A stretch of 64,000 nt of DNA, from positions 186,829 through 250,828 of the forward strand of contig DIYI01000005.1 of assembly GCA_002428965.1 (NCBI GenBank). The letters are read 5' to 3'. The position numbers were made by a program, and so were the translations under genes. This DNA comes from Jejuia sp. UBA6058. Its GTDB lineage: Bacteria; Bacteroidota; Bacteroidia; Flavobacteriales; Flavobacteriaceae. Below, piece after piece: positions 18,700 to 26,379 of this stretch. Positions within the stretch are counted from its first letter, which is position 1, and each line of letters begins with the position of its first letter. The notes below the pieces were generated by a model. That model ran no database searches and was not told the DNA's origin. It was given only the letters and a program-made list of their open reading frames with translations.

Positions 18700-19161
18700 T
18701 TAAGATCTTGGTTTATCAATTCCTCGATCATACATCACAATACTGCCAGCTACTGAAACATTTAAACTGAGTCGAGATTTGAACTTCACTAAAAAATGAC
18801 TCTTTTCAATAGCTTTTTTTGATAGTCCGTGATCTTCAGCACCTAATAAATACACACATCTTCTGGGATGATTAAAGGTTTCTAAGTCTTCAGCCTTCTC
18901 GGTTAATTCAACGCCGACAAGTCTTGCTCCTTTAGGCAAATTCTTATAAAACTCTTCAAAAGTTTCATAATGAAAATAGGGCATTGCTTTAACGGCATTA
19001 TGTGTATCACATGCTTGTTTTGCATAGCGATTTCCAATGGTAAAAATAAAACTAGCGCCTAAATTTTGCGCAGAACGCCAAAGAACACCTAAGTTTTCTG
19101 GAGTTTTTCCGTTCTGAATTCCTATGCCGAAATATTCGTTTTCGAAGTTATTGTAAGTCAT
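18700..19161 (-). CDS. SpoU/TrmH-family RNA 2'-O-methyltransferase (TrmL-like)
   Basis: A 153-residue protein of the size of TrmL, the tRNA wobble 2'-O-methyltransferase. The SPOUT motifs are present: an early Asn in NLGVLWRSAQNLGA (about 23-36), the SAM-knot segment VYLLGAEDHGLS (about 109-120), and the C-terminal LSLNVSVAGSIVMYDRG with the conserved Asn-Val-Ser. It is the last gene of the minus-strand run after moaA, 15 bp away, and is probably co-transcribed with the cofactor genes although it has no known link to them. Confidence 0.83.
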   Translation of the reverse strand: MTYNNFENEYFGIGIQNGKTPENLGVLWRSAQNLGASFIFTIGNRYAKQACDTHNAVKAMPYFHYETFEEFYKNLPKGARLVGVELTEKAEDLETFNHPRRCVYLLGAEDHGLSKKAIEKSHFLVKFKSRLSLNVSVAGSIVMYDRGIDKPRS

Positions 19162-19176
19162 GATTTCAAAAGTAAA

Positions 19177-20184
19177 TTAACCCCCAATCGTAATCATACT
19201 ACGGTTTTGTGAATGTAAATCGGGTTTCTGAAGTTTTTCTAAAGTGTCCATGCCACCTCGAACTTTAAACTTAGCTTGAACAGCCTTTTGGATAATGGGC
19301 TCAATTGGTTTTCCTGTTCTAAGTAAAGTAAGTAAATCAGATTCCGAAGATGAAAACAAACAGTTTTTTAAATGCCCATTAGCGGTTAAACGCAGTCTGT
19401 TACAGGAATCACAGAAAGGATTGGTCACTGAACTAATGATAGCAAAAGAACCTGCATAATCTTTGATTTTATAATTTTTTGAAGTGTCGTTTGGAGCATC
19501 TTCTAAGCGAATAATATCATTTTTTACAAATGCTTGGTTTACATATTCCATAACTTCAACATAGGATACCATTTTACTCATATCCCATTTATTGCCATCA
19601 AATGGCATAAACTCGATAAAGCGGACAGAAACCGGTAAATCTTTGGTGAAATTAATAAAATCTATAATTTCATTATCGTTAAAACCTTTTATTAAAACAG
19701 CATTCACTTTTACTTTAAAACCTTCTTTAATTAGTAAATAAATATTATCATACACCTTTTTAAATTCGTGACGTCTAGTGATATGCTTAAACTTGCTTTC
19801 ATCCAGAGAATCCAAACTTATATTGAGTTTGTTAACGCCATTAGCCTTTAAAACACCAATAAAGCGATCAATAATTACTGCGTTTGAGGTAATGGATAAT
19901 TCAACAGGAAGAGAAGATAGTTTCTCTAAAATTACAGGAATATCCTTTCTTACTAAAGGTTCACCTCCAGTAAGTCTAATTTTAGTTACTCCGTGATTCA
20001 CGAAAATTTTTGCAATATCATAGATTTCCTCGTAAGTCATCAAATGACTTTTAGGCGACAATTGGACACCATCGGCAGGCATACAATATGTACATCTTAA
20101 GTTGCATCGCTCGGTCAGAGAAATACGCAAATATGCATGGTCTCTACCATGAGAATCTCTTAGTATATTTTGTTCTCTATTCAT
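19177..20184 (-). CDS. moaA: GTP 3',8-cyclase, radical SAM
   Basis: A 335-residue enzyme that starts molybdopterin synthesis from GTP. The radical SAM cluster site is Cys27-x3-Cys31-x2-Cys34; the second, substrate-binding cluster is Cys258-x2-Cys261-x13-Cys275, exactly as in MoaA. The C-terminus ends Gly-Gly, which is needed for activity in the known enzymes. The start is the ATG at 20184; the TTG two codons upstream is less likely. A short dispersed repeat lies between this gene and moaC-moaB. Confidence 0.96.
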   Translation of the reverse strand: MNREQNILRDSHGRDHAYLRISLTERCNLRCTYCMPADGVQLSPKSHLMTYEEIYDIAKIFVNHGVTKIRLTGGEPLVRKDIPVILEKLSSLPVELSITSNAVIIDRFIGVLKANGVNKLNISLDSLDESKFKHITRRHEFKKVYDNIYLLIKEGFKVKVNAVLIKGFNDNEIIDFINFTKDLPVSVRFIEFMPFDGNKWDMSKMVSYVEVMEYVNQAFVKNDIIRLEDAPNDTSKNYKIKDYAGSFAIISSVTNPFCDSCNRLRLTANGHLKNCLFSSSESDLLTLLRTGKPIEPIIQKAVQAKFKVRGGMDTLEKLQKPDLHSQNRSMITIGG

Positions 20185-20200
20185 TGTCAATTTCTGTCCC

Positions 20201-20230
20201 GTCTCTTTGTGCCTTCGCGCCTTTGCGAGA
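20201..20230. repeat. Short dispersed-type repeat in the moaC-moaB / moaA gap
   Basis: The 30 bp contain the pattern TCTTTGTGCC-TTCGCGCC-TTTGCGAGA; the reverse strand reads CTCGCAAAGGCGCGAAGG. From memory this kind of element is common between genes in Bacteroidota. It is GC-rich compared with its surroundings. It interrupts an otherwise tight operon. Confidence 0.5.
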
Positions 20231-20235
20231 TACTT

Positions 20236-21147
20236 TTAATCGTGTCTCGCTCCTTTTAAAATTCTAAAACTATGTAAGACAGCCGGAAAAATAGCATCCA
20301 TCGATTCTTTGGCACCATTAGTTGAACCTGGTAAAGCCAATACTAAAGTGTTTCCGATAATTCCAGCAACGCTTCGTGATAACATTGCGAAAGGCATGCG
20401 TCCTTGTCCATAGCTTCTAATAGCTTCTTCTACTCCAGCAATACGTCTATCCAAAAGTGGTAACAATGCTTCGGGAGTTACATCGCGAGCCGAAAGTCCT
20501 GTGCCTCCTGTGTAAATCACCATGTCGATACCTTGTTCTTGATATGATTTTACTTTTTGCTGAATGATATCTTTTTCATCAGGAATAATCACATATTCAT
20601 TGACTTTAACCTCACATTCCTCAAGCTTTTTAATAATAGCCTTACCAGCTTTATCTTCTTTATGGCCTGCTGATATTGTATCACTACAAACTACTACAGC
20701 GGCTGTCAAATCTTTTCTGAAAGTATCCTTAAAATCAGATTTTCCGCCTTTCTTTTTTAGGAGCTTAATGGTGTTAATTTCAATGCCTTTATCAATCGGC
20801 TTTAGCATATCATACATATTTAGTGCTACCACACTAGCACCATGCATTGCTTCGACTTCAACCCCTGTTTTATATATAGTTTTTACTGTAAATATAACAG
20901 TGATTTCTAAACCATCGATATTATATTCCACACCAGTAAACTCAATAGGTAAAGGGTGGCAGTCGGGTAAAATATCAGGAGTGCGTTTTACACCTAATAA
21001 ACCTGCCGCTTTACTCATTGCGAACACATTACCTTTAGGTACGGTATCGTTTTCAATAGCAGTAATTGTTTCTGGTTTACTTACTTTTACTACAGCTTGA
21101 GCAACTGCGGTTCTTAGTGTGGTGTTTTTATGTGTAATATCGACCAT
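20236..21147 (-). CDS. MoaC-MoaB fusion: cyclic pyranopterin synthase and molybdopterin adenylyltransferase-like protein
   Basis: A 303-residue two-domain protein. Residues 1-145 are MoaC: DCHPLPI near 60 and MHGASVVALNMYDMLKPIDK near 100-120, which forms cyclic pyranopterin monophosphate from the MoaA product. Residues 155-303 are MoaB/MogA type: AVVVCSDTISAG near 150, VIYTGGTGLSARDVTPEAL near 207-225, and ALPGSTNGAKESM near 275, which binds molybdopterin and in MogA adenylates it. Each domain has a full complement of its motifs and no stop lies between them. It lies between moaE (4 bp) and moaA. Fused moaCB genes are known in some bacteria. Confidence 0.93.
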   Translation of the reverse strand: MVDITHKNTTLRTAVAQAVVKVSKPETITAIENDTVPKGNVFAMSKAAGLLGVKRTPDILPDCHPLPIEFTGVEYNIDGLEITVIFTVKTIYKTGVEVEAMHGASVVALNMYDMLKPIDKGIEINTIKLLKKKGGKSDFKDTFRKDLTAAVVVCSDTISAGHKEDKAGKAIIKKLEECEVKVNEYVIIPDEKDIIQQKVKSYQEQGIDMVIYTGGTGLSARDVTPEALLPLLDRRIAGVEEAIRSYGQGRMPFAMLSRSVAGIIGNTLVLALPGSTNGAKESMDAIFPAVLHSFRILKGARHD

Positions 21148-21150
21148 TTC

Positions 21151-21594
21151 TTAGCTATTAACTTTCCATTGATGTGTTTCATCCTCAAAAATCTCTTTTC
21201 CAAATACAGGAACACCTGCTTTTATAGCTTCTACAATGTATTCTAAAGCTTCAAAAACTACCTTTCGTCTAGGTGAAGATACAAATACGAATAAACAAAT
21301 TTCACCTGCTTTTACAGTCCCTAGGCTATGATAAATATGCATACAGGTTAACTCAAATTTTTCAAAGGCACTTTCTCTAATGTCATGAAATTTTTGATTA
21401 GCCATGTCTTCATACGCCGTATATTCAATTGCCGAAACAATTTTACCATCAATCTCATCCGCTCGTACTTGTCCTAGGAAGATATTGTGTGCGCCTATGC
21501 TTGTTTTGGTTTGATGTTTATAAATAGAATTTCCTATGAAATCAGAGGAAATGGCTCCTTCTCTAAATACGTTTTTTGGTTTTTTATCTTGCAT
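21151..21594 (-). CDS. moaE: Molybdopterin synthase catalytic (large) subunit
   Basis: A 147-residue protein that, with MoaD, inserts sulfur into precursor Z. The family blocks are present: FLGQVRADEIDGKIVSAIEYTAYEDMA (about 40-66), HSLGTVKAGE near 90, VFVSSPRRKVVFEAL near 103, and VPVFGKEIF with the catalytic Lys near 134. It overlaps the 3-prime end of the moeB-like gene by 11 bp. The partner MoaD is encoded two genes upstream in the same operon. Confidence 0.94.
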   Translation of the reverse strand: MQDKKPKNVFREGAISSDFIGNSIYKHQTKTSIGAHNIFLGQVRADEIDGKIVSAIEYTAYEDMANQKFHDIRESAFEKFELTCMHIYHSLGTVKAGEICLFVFVSSPRRKVVFEALEYIVEAIKAGVPVFGKEIFEDETHQWKVNS

Positions 21595-22678
21595 TACTCT
21601 TTTCTTTATAATGTTGTTCTAAATAGTTTTTTATATCTGCGGCACCCTCCTTAATGCTGTAGCAGTTTGTGATGCCTTTTTCTTTTAGGAAATGAACAGC
21701 TTTTTTACTGCGTATTCCAGATTGACAAAAAAAGTACTTCTCTTCATTGTTTTTTAACGATTGAAATTCATTTTTTAATACACTTAAAGGCATTGAAATT
21801 ACCGACAATTCACTAATTTTGGGAAGCTCATTTGGCTCTCTGACATCAATAATCTGAATATCTGTTTTTTGAAGAATATCGTGAATGGAAACAACTTCAT
21901 TTTGTTCACAATTGAAGCTTAATTCTTGTTGCTCAAAACTGTCTTTTGAATTTAAAACTTGACGTACATCAGTTTCATTCTTCTTGATTTTCAATGTTGA
22001 AATTTGATTACTCAAAGCATTGTAGCACAGTAATTTTCCTGATAATACATCTCCTAAATTCAAAATTAGTTTTAATACTTCGTTGGCTTGCATGCTACCA
22101 ATAATTCCTGGAAGCACTCCTAAAACGCCAATTTCTGAGCAATTTGGAACCGCATCTTTTTGTGGTGGATTAGGAAATAGGCATCGGTAACTTGGTCCAT
22201 TACGATAATTGAATACAGATACTTGTCCTTCAAATTTATAAATCGCTCCAAACACTAAGGGTCTATTGGTGATAATACATGCATCATTGACAAGATAACG
22301 TGTTTCAAAATTATCAGAGCCATCAACGATAATATTGTATTGATTGAATAGGCTAATTGCATTTTGATAATTGAGTGCTTCTGGATAAGCAGTTATCGAA
22401 ATATCATTATTCAAATCTTGAAGGCGTTCTTTTGCGGCTTTGGCTTTATTTTTTCCAAGTGAAGCAGTTCCAAACAGTACTTGACGCTGAAGGTTGGAAA
22501 GTTCGACTATATCAAAATCTATAACTCCAATATGACCCACGCCAGCAGCAGTAAGATATTGGAGTACAGGACAACCTAAACCACCCGCACCAATCACCAA
22601 TACCTTGGCTTTGGAAATTTTGGCTTGACCTTCTGGTCCAATTTCTGATAGAATGATATGTCTGCTGTATCGATTCAA
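21584..22678 (-). CDS. moeB: MoeB/ThiF-type MoaD-adenylating enzyme with C-terminal rhodanese domain
   Basis: A 364-residue enzyme. Residues 1-240 form the E1-like adenylating domain: RYSRHI (3-8), VIGAGGLGCPVLQYL (28-42), DFDIVELSNLQRQ near 55. Residues 265-360 are a rhodanese domain with the active-site loop CQSGIRS near 327. It activates the MoaD C-terminus and probably supplies the sulfur. The zinc-binding Cys pairs of E. coli MoeB are not kept: the first reads Ser-Tyr-Arg-Cys and the second is absent. The start codon is TTG (an in-frame stop lies just upstream), supported by the conserved N-terminus. Confidence 0.9.
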   Translation of the reverse strand: MNRYSRHIILSEIGPEGQAKISKAKVLVIGAGGLGCPVLQYLTAAGVGHIGVIDFDIVELSNLQRQVLFGTASLGKNKAKAAKERLQDLNNDISITAYPEALNYQNAISLFNQYNIIVDGSDNFETRYLVNDACIITNRPLVFGAIYKFEGQVSVFNYRNGPSYRCLFPNPPQKDAVPNCSEIGVLGVLPGIIGSMQANEVLKLILNLGDVLSGKLLCYNALSNQISTLKIKKNETDVRQVLNSKDSFEQQELSFNCEQNEVVSIHDILQKTDIQIIDVREPNELPKISELSVISMPLSVLKNEFQSLKNNEEKYFFCQSGIRSKKAVHFLKEKGITNCYSIKEGAADIKNYLEQHYKEKSNAR

Positions 22679-22685
22679 TTTTTAA

Positions 22686-23087
22686 TTATTCATTAATTTG
22701 ATCAAGTAATACTTTAGCTTGAGTATTCATTTGCTGAAGTGCAGAAAACTGTGTTTCAAGACTCTTAGTCATAGACTGAATGTTTGGTTTTGTAAGTTTC
22801 GTATTAAATAGCCTTTTAAATAATTCATCTGATAAATTTTCATCATAGGCTTCTTTCATTTGTTTTAAGTAAGCTTCAAATGTTATGTTCGGTAAAATGA
22901 GTTTATCCCAAGAATTTGTTTTTGTAGCATACTTCTCAATTTTATTTTGTACTTCTTTTGATAAAGATTGAGTAGCTCTAAATTGAACTTTAAGATGATC
23001 TATTTCTTCTTTAGGTTCTTTAAAATAAGAAAAGTAGAAGGTTATTATTGCTATTAATAAACCTAATATTCCAATAATTATTTCCAT
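22686..23087 (-). CDS. Small single-span membrane protein inside the Mo-cofactor operon
   Basis: A 133-residue protein of unknown function. Residues 2-20 are one hydrophobic helix; the rest is polar, helical and charged, ending with Gln-rich amphipathic helices (about 100-133), likely in the cytoplasm. The ATG at 23087 gives an N-terminal membrane anchor; an upstream start would add 19 residues that look non-coding. It is placed between moaD (44 bp) and moeB (8 bp), which is unusual because these two partners are often adjacent. No family recognised. It may be a passenger or an operon-specific accessory protein. Confidence 0.65.
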   Translation of the reverse strand: MEIIIGILGLLIAIITFYFSYFKEPKEEIDHLKVQFRATQSLSKEVQNKIEKYATKTNSWDKLILPNITFEAYLKQMKEAYDENLSDELFKRLFNTKLTKPNIQSMTKSLETQFSALQQMNTQAKVLLDQINE

Positions 23088-23130
23088 TTGTTTTCCTTCT
23101 AAATTAAGTACAAGAACATAACCATATACA

Positions 23131-23364
23131 TCACCCACCAGCAAAAGGAGGTAATATTGCTATTTCTGCTCCAGTAATTTCTCCTTCTAATGAAACTAAT
23201 TCTTGATTTTGGGCTATTTGAAAATCTTTTGATTTAAGTCCGTCATATTTTGAGTACAACAATTCCAATAATTTAGAAATAGACGTTTCTTCAATCTCAA
23301 TTTGTTCTTCTTGTTTTGCAGTTACTTCTGCAATTTGCCCAAAGTATTTAATGGTTATCAGCAT
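23131..23364 (-). CDS. moaD: Molybdopterin synthase sulfur carrier (small) subunit
   Basis: A 77-residue ubiquitin-like protein. It begins MLITIKYFGQIAEVT and ends with Pro-Pro-Phe-Ala-Gly-Gly; the C-terminal Gly-Gly is adenylated and thiocarboxylated by MoeB. Length is typical (about 80). The ATG at 23364 is used instead of the TTG one codon upstream. It overlaps the 3-prime end of mobA by 17 bp. Confidence 0.94.
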   Translation of the reverse strand: MLITIKYFGQIAEVTAKQEEQIEIEETSISKLLELLYSKYDGLKSKDFQIAQNQELVSLEGEITGAEIAILPPFAGG

Positions 23365-23932
23365 CAATAATTTGTTTAAAATCTTCTTTAGTATTTATAT
23401 TCATGGTAGCTTTCTCATTAGTTTTGTCCAACGCTACATTTTTAAAGTTACATTGTTTTACAGCAATTCGTAATCTTCGCTCTTCATTTTGCAGTAACTC
23501 CAAAAATTTAGTCTTCACGCTTCTTTTATAGAGTGCTACAAGAGGCATGGATTTGCCATTACTTTCCGCTTGAATAATTTCAGTTGTGCTATCAATTTCA
23601 TGAATTAGTTTTTCTAATACTTCCGATGTAATCAGAGGAATATCACAACTCAAAATCAAATTATATTCGGTATCGGAAGCTTCTAGTCCAGAATAAATTC
23701 CAGAAATCGGTCCAGCATCTTTAATATGGTCGGTAACACGCGTTAAACCAAAGCTATCATAAGTAGAATGATCAGAAACTATAATAATTTTAGAAACTAA
23801 AGGCGTTACAGCATCAATGCTATATTGTACGAATGGTTTATTATTCAGTTCTAAAAAGCCTTTATCAGAGCCCATTCGGGAGCTTTTGCCTCCTGCTAAA
23901 ATTATGCCTGTTATGTCCTTCTTTCCTATCAT
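23348..23932 (-). CDS. mobA: Molybdenum cofactor guanylyltransferase
   Basis: A 194-residue nucleotidyltransferase that converts Mo-MPT to the MGD form used by the DMSO reductase family (nitrate, formate and similar enzymes). The P-loop-like signature GIILAGGKSSRMGSDKGFL is at 9-27; LSCDIPLI near 94 carries the metal-binding Asp. The ATG at 23932 lies one base after the TauE gene stop; an upstream start would overlap it. Its presence implies the cell has a bis-MGD molybdoenzyme, which is not in the window. Confidence 0.92.
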   Translation of the reverse strand: MIGKKDITGIILAGGKSSRMGSDKGFLELNNKPFVQYSIDAVTPLVSKIIIVSDHSTYDSFGLTRVTDHIKDAGPISGIYSGLEASDTEYNLILSCDIPLITSEVLEKLIHEIDSTTEIIQAESNGKSMPLVALYKRSVKTKFLELLQNEERRLRIAVKQCNFKNVALDKTNEKATMNINTKEDFKQIIDADNH

Positions 23933-23933
23933 T

Positions 23934-24674
23934 CTAAGTAAAAAATAATTTAGCACAAGCTATAATTAATACAAAAGCCAAAATATATCTCAGCTTCTGA
24001 TTGTTGATGCGTTTACTACCATAATAGCCACCTAAAATGCCACCGATTAATGCAATAGCGACTAGTATGAGAGATTCTTTTTCAAGTTTAACACCTATAC
24101 TAAATTGTCCAATTAACGCAGATGCTGAATTTACCCAAATGAATAATGCAGAAACAGCAGCAGCTTCTTTCATTTTACCCCAATGAAATAGTAATATAAG
24201 TGGTGTTAATATGATGCCACCGCCGATGCCGATTAATCCAGAAAAGAAGCCAATCATTACTCCGACTAATAAACCTTGCCATAATTTGACCTGTTTAATC
24301 GTGTCACTTTCTTTACCAAAAACATTGAGCATTTTAAGAATGGCAAAGATTAATAATACTGCCAATATTTTTTTATATAAAGTGGCGTCAATATCAAATC
24401 GGCCTCCCAATAAGGAAAAAGGAACGGAGGTCATCGCAAATGCTAAGAATAGTTTTATATTAAAATACCCTTCCCTATAGTAGTAGTAAAACGAAATTCC
24501 TGCAACAAATAAATTAAGCAATAGGGCAGTAGGCTTCATAGTTTCCGGAGCAAATGAAAATAGTGCCATTAACGCTAAATATCCACTAGCACCACCATGA
24601 CCAACGCTAGAATACAAAAATGATACTATGGGTAGTATGAGTAAGAAGATGTATATGTTTTCGTTTTGGAACAT
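23934..24674 (-). CDS. TauE/SafE-family membrane transporter
   Basis: A 246-residue protein with seven or eight hydrophobic segments and two copies of the family's Gly-rich motif: VGHGGASGYLAL near 24-35 and SGLIGIGGGIILTPLI near 145-160. Family members move anions such as sulfite, sulfonates or sulfoacetate. It is exactly in the cofactor operon, touching both neighbours (start directly after modE-like, stop 1 bp from mobA), so a role with molybdate or a sulfur oxyanion is suggested by position. No ModABC transporter is seen. Confidence 0.87.
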   Translation of the reverse strand: MFQNENIYIFLLILPIVSFLYSSVGHGGASGYLALMALFSFAPETMKPTALLLNLFVAGISFYYYYREGYFNIKLFLAFAMTSVPFSLLGGRFDIDATLYKKILAVLLIFAILKMLNVFGKESDTIKQVKLWQGLLVGVMIGFFSGLIGIGGGIILTPLILLFHWGKMKEAAAVSALFIWVNSASALIGQFSIGVKLEKESLILVAIALIGGILGGYYGSKRINNQKLRYILAFVLIIACAKLFFT

Positions 24675-25013
24675 CTATAATCTTTCAATTTTGCTTAATT
24701 GTTCATCTAGAAAAGCCCAACAATTGCGATTGATTTCATCAAAAGCTTTTATTAATAATTTCCCGTAATCCGTTAATTCTGCGCCTCCACCGCCTTTACC
24801 ACCAATACTATTAATGGTTACAGGTTTTTTTGCAGATTTATTTACCGAGTCTAAGAGTTGCCACGCCTTCTTATAAGAGATGTTTAAAGATTTAGCCGCT
24901 TTAGATAATGAGCCAGTATCTTTAATAGCTTTTAACAAATGCACACGACCTTCACCAAGAAGCACATTGTCTTCGGATTCTATCCAGATGCGGCTTTTTA
25001 TTTTATAACTCAT
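24675..25013 (-). CDS. ModE-type one-domain transcriptional regulator
   Basis: A 112-residue protein corresponding to the DNA-binding half of ModE. The LysR-like helix-turn-helix is at 34-58 (GSLSKAAKSLNISYKKAWQL) and the Gly-rich wing GGKGGGG at 71-77. The molybdate-binding TOBE (Di-Mop) half of E. coli ModE is missing. It is followed directly by the TauE gene and preceded by moeA (6 bp). A ModE-like operator lies in front of moeA, so it probably controls its own operon. How it senses molybdenum without the Mop domain is not clear from sequence. Confidence 0.88.
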   Translation of the reverse strand: MSYKIKSRIWIESEDNVLLGEGRVHLLKAIKDTGSLSKAAKSLNISYKKAWQLLDSVNKSAKKPVTINSIGGKGGGGAELTDYGKLLIKAFDEINRNCWAFLDEQLSKIERL

Positions 25014-25019
25014 ATCTTT

Positions 25020-26198
25020 TTAGTTTGGTAATAATATAATCTCTAGAGTGTCACCAGGAACGATAGATCTTACTTGTTCTGGCGCAAACACCAAGGCATT
25101 AGATAGTGCAAACGTTTGTAACATAGAAGAGTTCTGTCCATCCAAAATTTTAACTTCTCCGTCACCGTAAATACCTTTTAAAAATTGAGGTCGATCTCCC
25201 TTTTTGGTAAAACTATTTACAGCTTTAGCTTGTACTCTTGGTAATTCTAAAGCTTCTCTTTCCATCATCTGTTGTAAAGCAATGTACACATACACATAAA
25301 AACAAGATAATGCTGCTGCTGGATTTCCGGGGAGTGCAAAAACTTGGGTATCCTCCTTTTTGCCATAAAATAAAGGCTTCCCTGGTTTTTGCTTTACTTT
25401 ATAGAATAGTTGTTCAACTTTTAGTTCGATTAAAGCTTTTCCAACAAAATCATAATCACCAACGGAAATACCTCCTGTAATCATGACTAAATCATTATGC
25501 TTTAGAGCCTCAGAAAGTATTGAAAGTGTCTTGTTATAATCATCTTCAACTTTATATAAGGTTACATCATAAAACTTCAAATTATATAAAGCGCTTAGTA
25601 ACATTTTTGAGTTACTCTCGTATATTTTTCCATAGGGTAAATCCTGTCCTGCTTCAATTAATTCATTTCCCGTAGTAACTATAGCAATGTTTGGTTTTTT
25701 AAATACAGAAACTTTAGTAATACCTAAAGAAATTAAATATCCAATAGCTGCAGGGGTTAATTTTGTTCCTTTTTTTAAAGCAATGTCTCCAGCTTTTACC
25801 TGTTCACCTAACGGACGAATATTATGCGCCAAGGCAATCTGATGTTCAATCGTAATAGTATCACCGTTAATAGCAACCTTTTCCTGCATCATTATGGCAT
25901 TGGCAGAATCTGGAACTGGTGCGCCTGTGAAAATTCTAACAGCTTCTCCTTTTTTTAGTTCAGGTTGGTGGCCGTCACCCGCTTTTACTTCGTCAATTAA
26001 TGTATAGTTTAAATCTTCATGCAAATGCAACGCATAACCATCCATGGCAGATTGCCTAAAAGGAGGCATGTTTATGGGTGATAAAATATCTTCAAACAGC
26101 TCATAACCCCCTGCTTTTTCAACTGATTTTACTGTTGATTTTAATAAAGGTCTGCCACTAGTTTTTACAATGGAAATAGCTTCAGAAATTGAAATCAT
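25020..26198 (-). CDS. moeA: Molybdopterin molybdenumtransferase
   Basis: A 392-residue enzyme that inserts molybdenum into adenylated molybdopterin. The domain order is that of MoeA: PFRQSAMDGYA near 47, the VRIFTGAPVP loop near 87, IVTTGNELIEAG near 172, and the MogA-like domain with TGGISVGDYDF near 240 and LPGNPAAALSCFYVYV near 289. It is the first gene of the minus-strand operon, with its promoter and a ModE-type operator directly upstream. Confidence 0.95.
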   Translation of the reverse strand: MISISEAISIVKTSGRPLLKSTVKSVEKAGGYELFEDILSPINMPPFRQSAMDGYALHLHEDLNYTLIDEVKAGDGHQPELKKGEAVRIFTGAPVPDSANAIMMQEKVAINGDTITIEHQIALAHNIRPLGEQVKAGDIALKKGTKLTPAAIGYLISLGITKVSVFKKPNIAIVTTGNELIEAGQDLPYGKIYESNSKMLLSALYNLKFYDVTLYKVEDDYNKTLSILSEALKHNDLVMITGGISVGDYDFVGKALIELKVEQLFYKVKQKPGKPLFYGKKEDTQVFALPGNPAAALSCFYVYVYIALQQMMEREALELPRVQAKAVNSFTKKGDRPQFLKGIYGDGEVKILDGQNSSMLQTFALSNALVFAPEQVRSIVPGDTLEIILLPN

Positions 26199-26207
26199 AA
26201 AATATTT

Positions 26208-26231
26208 CGTTATATCCGATCAAATATAACG
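26208..26231 (-). promoter_or_regulatory. ModE-type operator over the -7 element of moeA
   Basis: CGTTATAT-N8-ATATAACG, perfect 8-bp arms, 24 bp in all. From memory this agrees with the E. coli modA operator in arms and spacing. On the minus strand the right arm contains TATATTTG (26221-26228), a full TAnnTTTG match. The site begins 10 bp from the moeA ATG, so bound repressor would block the promoter. No clear -33 box was found. Confidence 0.78.
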
Positions 26232-26244
26232 ATATTATGATTTT

Positions 26245-26272
26245 TCGCAGAGATGAATCTGCGATTTTTTTT
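26245..26272 (+). terminator. Hairpin with T-tract in the moeA/fnr divergent region
   Basis: Arms TCGCAG and CTGCGA (26245-26250, 26259-26264) with an 8-base loop are followed by eight T on the plus strand. It may stop antisense reading toward fnr. On the minus strand it lies upstream of the moeA -7 element, so it is not in that transcript. Confidence 0.42.
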
Positions 26273-26332
26273 GAATAAATATGAAATAGAAAATATAACT
26301 ATTTAATTATTCAGATATTTAAATTTATGATC

Positions 26333-26364
26333 TACGTATTTTGATAACCTCATAAAAATACGTA
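26333..26364. promoter_or_regulatory. Inverted repeat TACGTATTTT-N12-AAAATACGTA
   Basis: Two perfect 10-bp arms (26333-26342 and 26355-26364) lie between the divergent moeA and fnr genes, 16 bp before the TAAGTA palindrome. No U-tract follows. It may be an operator for an unidentified regulator, or an activator site for fnr, which lacks a -33 box. Confidence 0.4.
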
Positions 26365-26379
26365 ACGAAGTAATAAAAC

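Noticed and set aside
18559..18756. 65-residue frame overlapping the end of rfbB and its terminator
   Set aside because: It reads through a terminator hairpin and has no coding signal.
20564..21100. 178-residue frame opposite moaC-moaB
   Set aside because: Hydrophobic but antisense to a gene with full enzyme motifs; no independent support.
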